Assembly (NCBI RefSeq): GCF_009746715.1
Contig: NZ_VRKW01000012.1
Location: 59,577-123,576 of the forward strand
Length of the DNA stretch: 64,000 bases
Origin: Ketobacter sp. MCCC 1A13808
GTDB taxonomy: Bacteria > Pseudomonadota > Gammaproteobacteria > Pseudomonadales > Ketobacteraceae
Reading direction: 5' to 3'
The notes beneath the pieces were generated by a model that saw only the letters and a list, made by a program, of their open reading frames with translations, was not told the DNA's origin and made no database searches. Within the stretch, counting starts at the first letter, position 1, and every line of letters starts with the position of its first letter. This document shows positions 47,268 to 56,202 of this stretch, in pieces. Made by a program: the position numbers and the translations under genes.

Positions 47268-47852
47268 TTATTCCGATTGTGGGGGCAATTCTTCAAACAT
47301 TCCGGTAATGGCTTGCTGGATTTTTATCTCGTTGTCTTTCGGGTCGCTGTGCACGATGGCTTTGGCGGTACCTTGCCATACCATTTGTTTTTGCTTGGCG
47401 TCGATCAGATCCACCAATAATGTACCGTCATCATAGTGGCGCACATAAACGTCGTTGTACCCGCCCCAGGGCGCATACATACCGCCACGGAAACCCATGC
47501 CTCCGGGTATGGATTCCACATCGGTCTTTTGCTTCACCGTAGCAGTGAAATTCACCAGCATATCCGGATTTTTTTCGTCATAGGTAAACCCTTTTGCGGT
47601 GAGTGCGGCGCGGGTGCCTGCTTTCAGTTTATTGGACAGCAGCGAACCGTATTCGGAGCTATCGGTGCCCAACGGTGAAATATAAGCAAAGGTTTTGTAG
47701 CGGGAGATATCCACACCGGGGGCGCTTTGGGTGTGAATGGTAGGCGTACTGGCACAGCCCAGCATCGTTATTGCCATAGCGCCGAGTATCAGGCTGCGGC
47801 AAGTTAGTTGGGTTTTCTGTGGCACGCTATTGGACGCTCGTGTGTAGGTCAT
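47268..47852 (-). CDS. DUF4136 lipoprotein
   Basis: 194 residues from 47852, with AGGAG upstream; 12 more residues are open before it. The signal ends AITMLGC. The mature part SRYKTFAYISPLG, AALTAKGFTYDEKNPDMLVN and GTLLVDLIDAKQKQMVWQG matches DUF4136, an envelope lipoprotein family of unknown role. It converges on the membrane protein gene and is divergent from the DUF2868 gene. Confidence 0.85.
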   Translation of the reverse strand: MTYTRASNSVPQKTQLTCRSLILGAMAITMLGCASTPTIHTQSAPGVDISRYKTFAYISPLGTDSSEYGSLLSNKLKAGTRAALTAKGFTYDEKNPDMLVNFTATVKQKTDVESIPGGMGFRGGMYAPWGGYNDVYVRHYDDGTLLVDLIDAKQKQMVWQGTAKAIVHSDPKDNEIKIQQAITGMFEELPPQSE

Positions 47853-48033
47853 CTTCTCTGACTCCTGCCGGTAAATAACCGGAACCAAATTAGTCGAGCA
47901 CTGAAGAAAAGTCTATATCATTCTGACTATGCCGGTGTCCTGCGTGCGGGCGGCTTGCACCGGATACTTCTGCCGTATACTCTTGCCTAACCCTTAATCT
48001 GAGTTTTTACGATTCCTGAATTGATGCTTTTAA

Positions 48034-49554
48034 GTGAAAAATAATCCCGACCTGCGCTGGACTTTCAGCAAAATAATGCAATTCGAAGGTTACCGCCTGC
48101 GTGATCAAGGGCAGCCGGAAACCGCACTCGAAGAGCGTGACCGTACTCTCTATCAGAAAGCACCTTTACGGCCATCCGGCCCCCGGGAGGCCTACGCCTA
48201 TTGGGTTGAGCAGCGCCTGACGCAAGACCCCATCGAACCGGATCCTGGGAAGCTGTTCTCGGCGTCGTATGGGGTGGCGGTGTTTATTATGCTGCTCACC
48301 GGGCTGATCAGTGGAGCGTCGATTACCTATGCTGCTCTCTATTACGATGGCTCTGTACCGGTCAATGTGGCGTTGTTTCTGGGCGTAGTGGTGTTACCGC
48401 AATTGGTCATGCTGTTTTTTTTACTGCTCACGTTGTTGCTTGCCTTTGCCGGCTCAGCCGTGTTTGCCGGTTGGTATGCGGTTCCGATTCGCCTCGGAAC
48501 CTGGCTGTTACAAGCGCTATGGGGGAAATTTGGCCACCACATTGCGCTAGCTACAGAAAACAAAGACGATTTGCAAAGCAGCAAACGGGCGCTGGCGGAG
48601 GCGGTGGAGCATCACCGGGGGCTTTTCGGCAACCGAGTGTTCCGCTTATTCCAACACGCAGGAATGGCTTTTAATGTGGGCGCGTTGTTGTGTCTTGGCG
48701 CGCTGCTGGCCTTTACCGATCGCGCGTTCGGATGGCAGAGTTCACTGACGGATTCTGCAGCAACCATCCACACGATTGTTTCCGCGCTAGCGTTGCCCTG
48801 GAGCGGGCTTTTTGGGGAAGGTGTGGGCTATCCGGATCTGCAACAGATCATCGGCTCGCGTATCGTGTTGCGTGAATCCGGTGAGGCGCTACACAGTTAC
48901 GACCTGTTGTCCTGGTGGCCCTTTCTGGCGCTTTCAGTGGTGCTCTACGGGTTAGTGCCGCGGTTAATAGCCTGGTTGGTTTCCGTGATCCTGGAGTCCA
49001 GGTTGCTGGGGTCGTTGGATTTTAGTGGCTACCATTATCAGTCGTTGTGGCGGCGGATGTTATCGATCGAGTTGCGCAGTGCCGGACGGCCTAGCCTGCA
49101 TAGCCCGGAGAGCAACAAACCGTTAAGAGAAACCCCTGCGCCCAACGGGACACCGCAAGAGGTGTTTGTATTACGTGAATCCCAAAGCCGCTATCAGGAT
49201 GAATACCTGGATAAATGGCTGAAGCAAATCAGTGGTTTCCAAGGGCATTTCAAAACCGTTGCCGACGTGCGTGCGTGCGCTACTGCCACACAGGGTGAAG
49301 CGGATGTGTTTCTTGTCATTGAAGGCTGGCAACCCCCGATCGAGGAAAAACTGGCGGCATTGACGGATTGCGCGGACCTGCTACAGCAAAACAAACAGCG
49401 CTTACATCTACTATTGTTAGGCAAGCCGACACCCACTGGGAGTGCCCCCATGACCGATCGTCTGACCGAAGTCTGGCGCAAAAAACTCGAGCAGACCGAA
49501 ACCAGTCTGTATGTTCACACGGATGCCGTCGACGTGGGCAGAACGGGTACATGA
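48034..49554 (+). CDS. DUF2868 family membrane protein
   Basis: 506 residues from a GTG start. Residues 80-160 and 200-325 hold about five to six membrane segments. The N- and C-terminal parts are cytosolic; the last 130 residues (VFVLRESQSRYQDEYLDKWL and VFLVIEGWQPPIEEK) look like a soluble domain. The pattern matches DUF2868, which almost always precedes a DUF3482 GTPase. Stop and next start overlap as ATGA, so translation is coupled. Function unknown. Confidence 0.85.
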   Translation: MKNNPDLRWTFSKIMQFEGYRLRDQGQPETALEERDRTLYQKAPLRPSGPREAYAYWVEQRLTQDPIEPDPGKLFSASYGVAVFIMLLTGLISGASITYAALYYDGSVPVNVALFLGVVVLPQLVMLFFLLLTLLLAFAGSAVFAGWYAVPIRLGTWLLQALWGKFGHHIALATENKDDLQSSKRALAEAVEHHRGLFGNRVFRLFQHAGMAFNVGALLCLGALLAFTDRAFGWQSSLTDSAATIHTIVSALALPWSGLFGEGVGYPDLQQIIGSRIVLRESGEALHSYDLLSWWPFLALSVVLYGLVPRLIAWLVSVILESRLLGSLDFSGYHYQSLWRRMLSIELRSAGRPSLHSPESNKPLRETPAPNGTPQEVFVLRESQSRYQDEYLDKWLKQISGFQGHFKTVADVRACATATQGEADVFLVIEGWQPPIEEKLAALTDCADLLQQNKQRLHLLLLGKPTPTGSAPMTDRLTEVWRKKLEQTETSLYVHTDAVDVGRTGT

Positions 49555-50936
49555 GATCTCATCCACTCATTGCCATTGTCGGCCATCCCAATGAAGGCAA
49601 ATCGTCGGTGTTATCGACTTTGACCGAGGACGACTCGGTGGTGGTTAACGACTACCCCGGTGAAACCGTGGAGTGTCAATATTTTCCGGTCACCATTAAC
49701 GGCGAAGTTGTACTGGAGTTGGTGGATACGCCCGGTTTCCAAAATCCGGTCAGAATTCTGCAATGGATGCAGTCGGCCAGGGTGACCGATGACGTTTTAT
49801 TGCAGGCATTTTTGCAGGAATTCTCTGCTCAGGAAGCGTTCCATCATGATTGCGAACTGATGCAGCCGTTGTTGCAGGGTGCCGCTTTAATTTATGTGGT
49901 TGATTGCTCCAGGCCCTTATTGGAAGTGGATCAAGCGGAAATGGAAATCCTGCGCCTGATCAACAAACCGCGGATGGCGGTGATTAATTTTAAAGAGGAT
50001 GATAAAAGCTATATTGCCGAATGGAAACAAGCATTCCGCCGCCATTTTAATGTGATTCGTGAATTCAATGCCCACCAGGCGCGTTTTCAGGAGCGGCTGG
50101 CTTTGCTGCAAACCCTCAAAGCCATTCACCAGGATTGGGAGCAGCCGATTGATATTGCGATTGATGCGTTTCAGAAAGACTGGAATTACCGTCTGGCCAT
50201 TGTCGCGGAATACATCACCAACTATCTTGAATTTGCCACTCAGCTTAAAGTGGCGCAATCCTATCAGGACGAAGCCGACGCAGACATTGCCCAGGAAAAG
50301 GCATTGGAGGAATACCACCGCAAAATTTCCGGGCGCGAGCGTGACTTGTTCGAGGATATACGCAAACGATACCGGCATAACGTGTACGATCTGAAATTTG
50401 CTGAGCAGGATATTCTGCGGGAGGATCTGTTTGCCGATAAAACCTGGGAGCTGTTGGGGCTGAGCAAACAACAACTGACCATCGCGGCCACCGGAATGGG
50501 CGCAGGGCTAGGTGCGACCCTGGATCTTGCCACCGTCGGCCTGTCCCATGGTTTTTTTACCGCAATGGGTGCGTTAATGGCGGGAGGGAGTGTGTTTTTG
50601 AAAGGCAGTGAACTTGCGCGGGTACGGGTGAAACGTTTGCCGCTCGGTGGAACCCGGGTCATTGTCGGTCCTAATCGTAATCCGCAGTTTCCGCTGGTGT
50701 TACTGGATCGGGCGATCCTGTTTTTCCGGGAGGTGTCGAGCCACGCCCACGGCAACCGCATTACGGAAAACTCGGAAGACAAACCCCAGGGTGCGTTGCA
50801 ACAGATTGAAGTTGAACAACAGAAGAAAATCCTTTCCTGCCTGAGCCAATTTGATTCCGCCAGTTCCGGTAAGCGAGAAAGAGCGAGGGCGGATTTGGTG
50901 GCGTTATTGAAAATCATTTTACCTGCGCCGGAGTGA
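49551..50936 (+). CDS. GTPase with DUF3482 domain
   Basis: 461 residues from ATG at 49551; a longer open frame to 49368 lies inside the upstream gene. The G domain has P-loop IVGHPNEGKSSVLSTL, switch region VNDYPGETVECQYFPV and G3 LVDTPGFQNP. The C-terminal half is DUF3482, with a glycine-rich hydrophobic hairpin (AATGMGAGLGATLDLATVGL, about 320-365) that could insert into membrane. It is coupled to the DUF2868 protein, so the two likely form a GTP-controlled membrane complex; its role is unknown. Confidence 0.88.
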   Translation: MRSHPLIAIVGHPNEGKSSVLSTLTEDDSVVVNDYPGETVECQYFPVTINGEVVLELVDTPGFQNPVRILQWMQSARVTDDVLLQAFLQEFSAQEAFHHDCELMQPLLQGAALIYVVDCSRPLLEVDQAEMEILRLINKPRMAVINFKEDDKSYIAEWKQAFRRHFNVIREFNAHQARFQERLALLQTLKAIHQDWEQPIDIAIDAFQKDWNYRLAIVAEYITNYLEFATQLKVAQSYQDEADADIAQEKALEEYHRKISGRERDLFEDIRKRYRHNVYDLKFAEQDILREDLFADKTWELLGLSKQQLTIAATGMGAGLGATLDLATVGLSHGFFTAMGALMAGGSVFLKGSELARVRVKRLPLGGTRVIVGPNRNPQFPLVLLDRAILFFREVSSHAHGNRITENSEDKPQGALQQIEVEQQKKILSCLSQFDSASSGKRERARADLVALLKIILPAPE

Positions 50937-51166
50937 TTTCTTGCCTTTTTCGTGTCTGAGCCCCTTAGTCTGCACGCAAAATACAACCTTTCCGGCACTG
51001 ATTTGTATCCATTCCTGCTGCGGGGTTGAATGATCAAGACTGGCTAAACGACTTTTTTGAGACATAAATCTCTATCTAAACGATAACATTTTGCATTAAC
51101 GACTGTTTGAGCGTAATTTGACCTCCATTCTACTTATTTCAAAGACCAAATTACGCGGGGATTATT

Positions 51167-53173
51167 ATGCAAAACCGGAATCGGTTGGGTGCGCTTGCGC
51201 CTATTGGGTTGAAATCAACATCAACGCTGAGTATCAGCAGTGCCCGTCTGGCCTCGTGTGTTTTGCTTTCTCTTACGGGTTCTTACGCGCACGCCGAAGT
51301 ATTCGAGCTAGAGCCCGTTGTCGTTCAGGGGGATGCTATCCACCCGTCACAAAAAAACCGACACCATGCAGAACAGGCCTTTACTGATCCACGTTCGTCT
51401 TCAGCCACCTCCGGTGGGTTGTTGCAAAACCTGAACGAAGTGAATACCGCGGATGCGCTGCGCTTTACTACCACCGGCTTAATTAACACGCCCGGCAGTG
51501 ATCGTTTTGGCGGGCCGCTCAGCATTCGTACTTTTGGCGATTGGGGGGCTTCCACCTCCATTGACGGCTTACCGGCTGTGAAATTTGCAGACGAAGAAGG
51601 CGGCGGCTATTCAAGCAGCCGGATTCCGACCATTGCCATTGATCAGATCGATGTACACAAAGGTGGCCGCGGCGTTCAGTTTGGTAACGGTTCCGATGGT
51701 GGTGTATTCCAGACCAATATCAAGTCAGGCCGCGGGTTCAAAAACCACTTTGGCGGTACGCTGGATTTCAGCACCGCAGGGGAATCGATATTACAGCTGG
51801 AAGCGGCCAACGGAACGGAAAAATCCGATTACTATGTTGCAGGCAGTGGGCTTTACGGTGACTTCGACGGGACTGACGAGCCGGCCAATCTGGATAAGCA
51901 AACCATTGGCAGCTTCGTGGGTAAAGTCGGATTTAATCCCTCGGATGCGACCCGTATCGAGGTGTTGGGAATCTTCAGTAAATCCGATACCGATATGTAT
52001 CGGAACGGCGACGTAAATAATATCGATTCTGATACGGCTTATGCCTCGGTGAACATGGATCATGCACTCTCGGATACCACCAGCGTTCGCGCCGGTTACC
52101 TGCATTCCGATACCGGAACCGTGTGGGAAGCCCGAGGCCGCGACCGTAGTACTAAAATCGACACGCTGTTTGCCGATTATTTTATGGTAACCGAATTGAG
52201 CAGCGGAGTTCGTTACTCCGGCAGCGCAGGGATCGAATATAAAATCACAAACACTTTGCGCGACAAACAATGGGACAATACGTTCAACGATCCGGCGCTG
52301 AAGTTCACTAACTCGCTGACGTTCAATGAGAATGCCATCGTTACCCTGGGATTACGGAACACCTGGTTTAACAATGACATCGTTCTGAATGACGTAACTC
52401 AGGAAGATACCCTGCAGGATGATAGCGTATTCAGTTGGGAGCTGGGCGGAGCCTATTCTGTAGCTGAGTCAACACGATTGCGTGCCAGTGCTGCAACCGG
52501 TTATAACCGGTTCTATGAGAAATACGGTAATTTTGGTAGTGATGCTCTGAATCCGGTGGGTGCCGGTGACGAAATCGTAGAATCAGTCAGTTACGAAATT
52601 GGCGTTAATCAAGGGTTATCAAAGGGGTTTGTCGATCTTGCGCTCTATACGATTACTCAGGAGAATGTACCAAGACGAGAAAATGGTGCGATCATGAACG
52701 TAGAAGTGGAGCAGTCCGGTGTTGAACTGGAAGCACTTTCTAAGCTGACCAAAAAATTAACTTTATCCGCCGGATACAACCATGTATTTGATGTGAAAGC
52801 GACCCGCGAAGACGGCACAGATGCGAACGGCAACATCTTTTTTGGTAGTAATGGCGTGAACGTAGCACATCATCAGCTTACATTGCGCTTTGACTACCGT
52901 TGGACCGACGTATTCTCTGTATGGGGAGCGGGCATTCACGGCGAACCATTTGAGCGGATCAACGAAGGTGGTGTTACCGAAACCCGTCGCGAGTCTTACG
53001 ATCGCTTCGATCTGGGGGCTGCATTGTGGGTGTCGGATAATGTCGCAGCCAGAATTCGGGTAGAAAACATTACCGATGAGAAAGACTTTAGCTCGACTCT
53101 GGAAGGTGCTGCTATCGATACTGAAGGTAAACTTGGACGTGTATTTTGGGTGGGCGTTGACTTTTCTCTTTAA
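51167..53173 (+). CDS. TonB-dependent outer-membrane receptor
   Basis: 668 residues. A long signal region (cleavage after YAHA near residue 43) precedes a TonB-box-like segment FELEPVVVQGD. The plug domain (about 75-190) has DALRFTTTGLINTPGSDRFG and GGRGVQFGNGSDGGVFQTNI. The barrel ends in KLGRVFWVGVDFSL with terminal aromatic/Leu residues. Clear ribosome site (GGGGA). The PepSY membrane protein gene follows after 36 bases, an arrangement typical for iron-siderophore uptake. The ligand is not evident and no convincing Fur box was seen. Confidence 0.92.
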   Translation: MQNRNRLGALAPIGLKSTSTLSISSARLASCVLLSLTGSYAHAEVFELEPVVVQGDAIHPSQKNRHHAEQAFTDPRSSSATSGGLLQNLNEVNTADALRFTTTGLINTPGSDRFGGPLSIRTFGDWGASTSIDGLPAVKFADEEGGGYSSSRIPTIAIDQIDVHKGGRGVQFGNGSDGGVFQTNIKSGRGFKNHFGGTLDFSTAGESILQLEAANGTEKSDYYVAGSGLYGDFDGTDEPANLDKQTIGSFVGKVGFNPSDATRIEVLGIFSKSDTDMYRNGDVNNIDSDTAYASVNMDHALSDTTSVRAGYLHSDTGTVWEARGRDRSTKIDTLFADYFMVTELSSGVRYSGSAGIEYKITNTLRDKQWDNTFNDPALKFTNSLTFNENAIVTLGLRNTWFNNDIVLNDVTQEDTLQDDSVFSWELGGAYSVAESTRLRASAATGYNRFYEKYGNFGSDALNPVGAGDEIVESVSYEIGVNQGLSKGFVDLALYTITQENVPRRENGAIMNVEVEQSGVELEALSKLTKKLTLSAGYNHVFDVKATREDGTDANGNIFFGSNGVNVAHHQLTLRFDYRWTDVFSVWGAGIHGEPFERINEGGVTETRRESYDRFDLGAALWVSDNVAARIRVENITDEKDFSSTLEGAAIDTEGKLGRVFWVGVDFSL

Positions 53174-53209
53174 ACTAAACAAAAACAGCATGTAATCTAG
53201 GCCAGTTTA

Positions 53210-54337
53210 ATGTTTCGTAAATTATTGAGAATTCACCTCTGGATAGGGATGGCTTTGGCCGTCCCTTTGGTTTTGGTCTGCATTACCGGAGCCTTGCTTG
53301 TTTTTGGTGAAGAGCTTCAGGCAGAAGTTGCGCCCGATGAGTGGTACGCAGATACGACAGGTGTGCCATTACCGTTTGAAACTTTGTTGGATCATTTCGA
53401 AGAGCAGTTGCCCGGGGTTCCGGTCAATGTGATTGCTGTGGATCAGGCGCAAGGACATGCCTGGAAAATCTGGCTTGGCAACGGAGAGGGGGTGGCAAAT
53501 GTCGATCCCGTTAGCGGTACAGTGCTGAAACACTATCAACACAATACGACCTTATACGGCTATGTTTTGCAGCTACACCGGTGGTTGCTGGTGCCGGAGG
53601 GAGACGCCAGATCCTGGGCGCGCAATGTGATGTCGGTGCTTGCATCTGTTTTTATTCTGCAATCGTTGATGGGGTTCTGGATGTGGATGACCCCGCCACG
53701 CCGTATCGACCGCCTTAAAATTTCTTTTCGTGACAGTAACCGTAAAATTATGTCACGTCTTCATTCCATCACCGCTATGGCTGCAGCCGGTGTGCTGATC
53801 CTGATTGCGTTTACCGGCATTGGCTTCAACTGGAAAAACACGGTGAAGGGTATTGTCGGCTTTGTTACGTTCAGTGAAGTAGGTGAGCATGAACCGCTTG
53901 AAGCAGCTGGGCACGAAGGCATCCGCAATATTGATCAGGCCGTTAAGGTAGCGTTAGAGGAGGTGGGCGGCGGCAAGCTGCTATCAGTAAACGCGCCCAA
54001 ATCGAATAGCCAGCCAGTGAATGTGCGCATCCAACCTGAGGATGCCTTTAACGCTGAAATTGTTACTCTTGATCCTGTCACTGCCGAAGTATTAAAAGTA
54101 AGGCGTGTGGAAGATCTCACTGCCGCAGAATCGTTTTTGGGGATCAGCTATCAGCTGCATATTGGTAACTTTGCCGGGCTTTTGGTGCGCTGGCTGTGGT
54201 TGTTGATTTCGCTGATGCCGGTATTTTTTGTTTACAGCGGCATCTGGATTTATCTGAAGCGTACCAAGAGTAAAAGGGTGCGGGCGAAAGAACAGAAGAA
54301 AGCGCTGCAGCGGGTCGGTGTTTCCGGCTCTGTTTAA
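53210..54337 (+). CDS. PepSY-associated TM helix protein (iron-regulated membrane protein)
   Basis: 375 residues with four membrane segments. The first is MFRKLLRIHLWIGMALAVPL and the later one MSRLHSITAMAAAGVLILIA. Periplasmic PepSY domains lie between. Conserved membrane histidines (in RIHLWIG, LQLHRWLL, RLHSIT and QLHIGN) suggest haem-based electron transfer. Such proteins often accompany TonB receptors and are thought to reduce ferric siderophores. Operon with the receptor; the stop overlaps the convergent gene by four bases. Confidence 0.9.
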   Translation: MFRKLLRIHLWIGMALAVPLVLVCITGALLVFGEELQAEVAPDEWYADTTGVPLPFETLLDHFEEQLPGVPVNVIAVDQAQGHAWKIWLGNGEGVANVDPVSGTVLKHYQHNTTLYGYVLQLHRWLLVPEGDARSWARNVMSVLASVFILQSLMGFWMWMTPPRRIDRLKISFRDSNRKIMSRLHSITAMAAAGVLILIAFTGIGFNWKNTVKGIVGFVTFSEVGEHEPLEAAGHEGIRNIDQAVKVALEEVGGGKLLSVNAPKSNSQPVNVRIQPEDAFNAEIVTLDPVTAEVLKVRRVEDLTAAESFLGISYQLHIGNFAGLLVRWLWLLISLMPVFFVYSGIWIYLKRTKSKRVRAKEQKKALQRVGVSGSV

Positions 54338-54675
54338 TAGGTCGATATTATAATTGCTGATTTCCAGCTTCCCGACACTACGTTGCGGCAGGCTAATCCG
54401 TTAAATTTAATCTTTTCATTCTCTAGTCTTTTGCGGACCTGACCAAGTATCTTCTTCAGCCAGCCCTTCACCAGATAACGGGCACCACCCAATAAATCTA
54501 CCACCAGAGACTTCATATTGTTATTGCATTCAATCAATGCGGCAAATGCATCTTCCACGGCATCAACAGTCTGATCGTTAAAGCTGTTTTTGTAGTTCTG
54601 TATTTCGGAGTCGTAGCCATAAATGATTTCAATTACTTCCATAAGATCGTCTTTTTCTTCGGCTGATAATGACAT
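54334..54675 (-). CDS. Small helical protein of unknown function
   Basis: 113 residues, acidic and helical in the first half (MSLSAEEKDDLMEVIEIIYG), basic in the second (YLVKGWLKKILGQVRKRLEN). No signal peptide or family was recognised. Its start overlaps the stop of the preceding secreted-protein gene by one base (TAATG), so the two are coupled. This pair begins the accessory-looking right end of the window. Confidence 0.6.
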   Translation of the reverse strand: MSLSAEEKDDLMEVIEIIYGYDSEIQNYKNSFNDQTVDAVEDAFAALIECNNNMKSLVVDLLGGARYLVKGWLKKILGQVRKRLENEKIKFNGLACRNVVSGSWKSAIIISTY

Positions 54676-55253
54676 TACAGGCTTACTCCGTTAAGAATCG
54701 TGTTCAGAATTTTAGATTCAGACATATCCTTGGTGTAAATCACCGTAATCTGATCGGTAATATCGGTATTCGTCAAAACGATTGCGGATTTCTCCTTTCC
54801 GACAGCCCAGTAACCGGTGCCGTTTTTAGTAGAGAAGCGCCGGATTTCAGTGGGGGCAATGGAATCTTTAATGATGTGTTCGCCGGATAACTTTAGATCT
54901 TTCACGTAGCTTTCGGGTTCGGGGCCTTTGGTTTTTAATCCGAGCAGATATTCCGGCCAGGTATGCATATTCACCCCGGCGTGTCCGGTGCTGCGGTCCG
55001 TTAGTGTCTGGACTGAAAAGTTTGATCCATCGGCGAAGCGAAATACCAAACCATCTGCGCTGGCAACTTTTGCATCACTAAGCACTGAAACCGGAACTCG
55101 GATATGTCCGGTTGAGCCCGTTATAAAAGTGGCGGTCGGGACGGTGTGTGCGTCGGGCAAGGTGTATTCCGTAACAACAGAGAAGGCGCTGGTACTGAAC
55201 AAAATAGCGAATGAAAAAATCACATTTCTGATGCTTCTGTTCCCGGTAGGCAT
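54675..55253 (-). CDS. Secreted protein of unknown function
   Basis: 192 residues with a signal peptide (FSFAILFSTSAFSVV, cleavage near 24). The mature part is beta-rich with many Thr/Ser residues (TFITGSTGHIRVPVSVL, FRFADGSNFSVQTLTDRSTG) and ends in a helical tail (SESKILNTILNGVSL). No family was recognised. It is probably periplasmic and co-expressed with the downstream 113-residue protein. Confidence 0.6.
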   Translation of the reverse strand: MPTGNRSIRNVIFSFAILFSTSAFSVVTEYTLPDAHTVPTATFITGSTGHIRVPVSVLSDAKVASADGLVFRFADGSNFSVQTLTDRSTGHAGVNMHTWPEYLLGLKTKGPEPESYVKDLKLSGEHIIKDSIAPTEIRRFSTKNGTGYWAVGKEKSAIVLTNTDITDQITVIYTKDMSESKILNTILNGVSL

Positions 55254-55399
55254 GATATCCCCTTAAGATTGGTCTGATGACCGACAGTATCCATAAAAGC
55301 ACCGTGGATTTTAGCGCGTTATTGATTAAAGTTCTGTGCGATTTGACCATTTGACCTGGCGGGCGGGGTGAGTGCTTCTTTCAATCTGACTTCATAAAT

Positions 55400-55600
55400 T
55401 TATCGATAGCGTTTAATGGCTAATCTTTTATGGCCGGAATGCACAAAGCGTTCAATGTCTTCATGCGCATTATGCAATCCTTGCGGTAGAATTCCACCTT
55501 TGATATGACGTTTTTCATGCAGTATTTGTAACATTATCATTGTCGATACCGCTGTGAATCCGACAACGGCTATGGCAATTAATCCGTGCCATGATTCCAC
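55400..55600 (-). CDS. Short membrane protein, truncated paralogue of the 62536 gene
   Basis: 66 residues from a GTG start with GGAG upstream. One N-terminal membrane helix (GLIAIAVVGFTAVSTMIML) is followed by a charged tail ending LAIKRYR. The paralogue at 62536-62796 shares about two thirds of residues but continues past KRYR for 20 residues. Here the codon after KRYR is TAA where the paralogue has CAA, so one C-to-T change appears to have shortened this copy. The residues after the stop still resemble the paralogue. Confidence 0.6.
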   Translation of the reverse strand: MESWHGLIAIAVVGFTAVSTMIMLQILHEKRHIKGGILPQGLHNAHEDIERFVHSGHKRLAIKRYR

Positions 55601-55622
55601 GATTATCTCCGTTGTGAAATTT

Positions 55623-55655
55623 CCTGAATTGAAAGAAACTCGCTTTCAATTCAGG
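55623..55655 (-). repeat. Perfect hairpin before the small membrane gene
   Basis: Arms of 13 bases (55623-55635 and 55643-55655) are exactly complementary around a 7-nt loop. It lies between the tail of a lost upstream frame (ending FIYAA) and the ribosome site of the small gene. The paralogous copy near 62821-62850 has a weaker version of the same stem. Confidence 0.8.
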
Positions 55656-55758
55656 CTGCATAAATGAACTTCAAACTTGAAACGAACTTCAGTAGAACCA
55701 TTTGCTATTCTGAAATTAGTTTATAGCAGTTATTCTTAATTGAGGTATAAGGCAGTCA

Positions 55759-55938
55759 CTGCTTAGTAAAATTATAAGTGGCAGTCAAACAGGAGCAGAT
55801 AGGACAGCTCTTGATGCGGGTATAGAGCATGACTTTCCAATCGGGGGAGCGGGTCCAGTCGGACGTATGGCTGAAGACAGACCAATTGATTTAAAGTATC
55901 ATCTTGAAGAAATTGGCGGTGGCTACAGGGCCAAGTAG
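55759..55938 (+). pseudogene. Fragment of a MoCo-carrier/YpsA-like (SLOG superfamily) protein
   Basis: The plus strand encodes KIISGSQTGADRTALDAGIE followed by PIGGAGPVGRMAEDRPIDLK and ends GGGYRAK stop. This matches the N-terminal third of the putative molybdenum-carrier (MoCo_carrier, YpsA-like) family, which is usually about 140 residues. There is no ATG, GTG or TTG start in frame; only CTG at 55759 after a GAGG-like site. The remaining two thirds are missing, so it is most likely a remnant. Confidence 0.6.
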
Positions 55939-56091
55939 CTCCAGGTCATCGGTCACACCCTCGTTGGTGAGATTGTCCAGGATTTGAACTTCTGCGCTGT
56001 GTACGTTGGAGGATTTTCTCCCATTGATTCGTTCGCGTTCGCGTTCGATTTCAGCCTGAACTCTCAAATTTTGTTGATCCAAAAAATTCAT
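55891..56091 (-). CDS. Doubtful small coding frame
   Basis: 66 residues, highly charged in the middle (RVQAEIERERERINGRKSSN). No ribosome site is visible and it overlaps the MoCo-carrier fragment in antisense. It might be the end of another eroded gene. Low confidence. Confidence 0.25.
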   Translation of the reverse strand: MNFLDQQNLRVQAEIERERERINGRKSSNVHSAEVQILDNLTNEGVTDDLELLGPVATANFFKMIL

Positions 56092-56105
56092 TTGCTTTGT
56101 GTGCT

Positions 56106-56153
56106 GGCTGTCTACTTCTGTGGCTGTCTACTTCTCTGGCTGTCTACTTCTGT
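56106..56153. repeat. Three tandem 16-bp repeats
   Basis: Units GGCTGTCTACTTCTGT, GGCTGTCTACTTCTCT and GGCTGTCTACTTCTGT follow one another directly. They lie about 50 bases before the start of the 56203 gene, in its likely promoter region. Confidence 0.9.
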
Positions 56154-56202
56154 GTACTACTCATCATTAAAATAAAGAGTAACCTTAAAATAAGGAGTAG
56201 CC

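Noticed and set aside
51060..51110. Possible Fur box before the TonB receptor gene
   Set aside because: The AT-rich stretch around ACGATAACATTTTGCATT matches the consensus too weakly to call.
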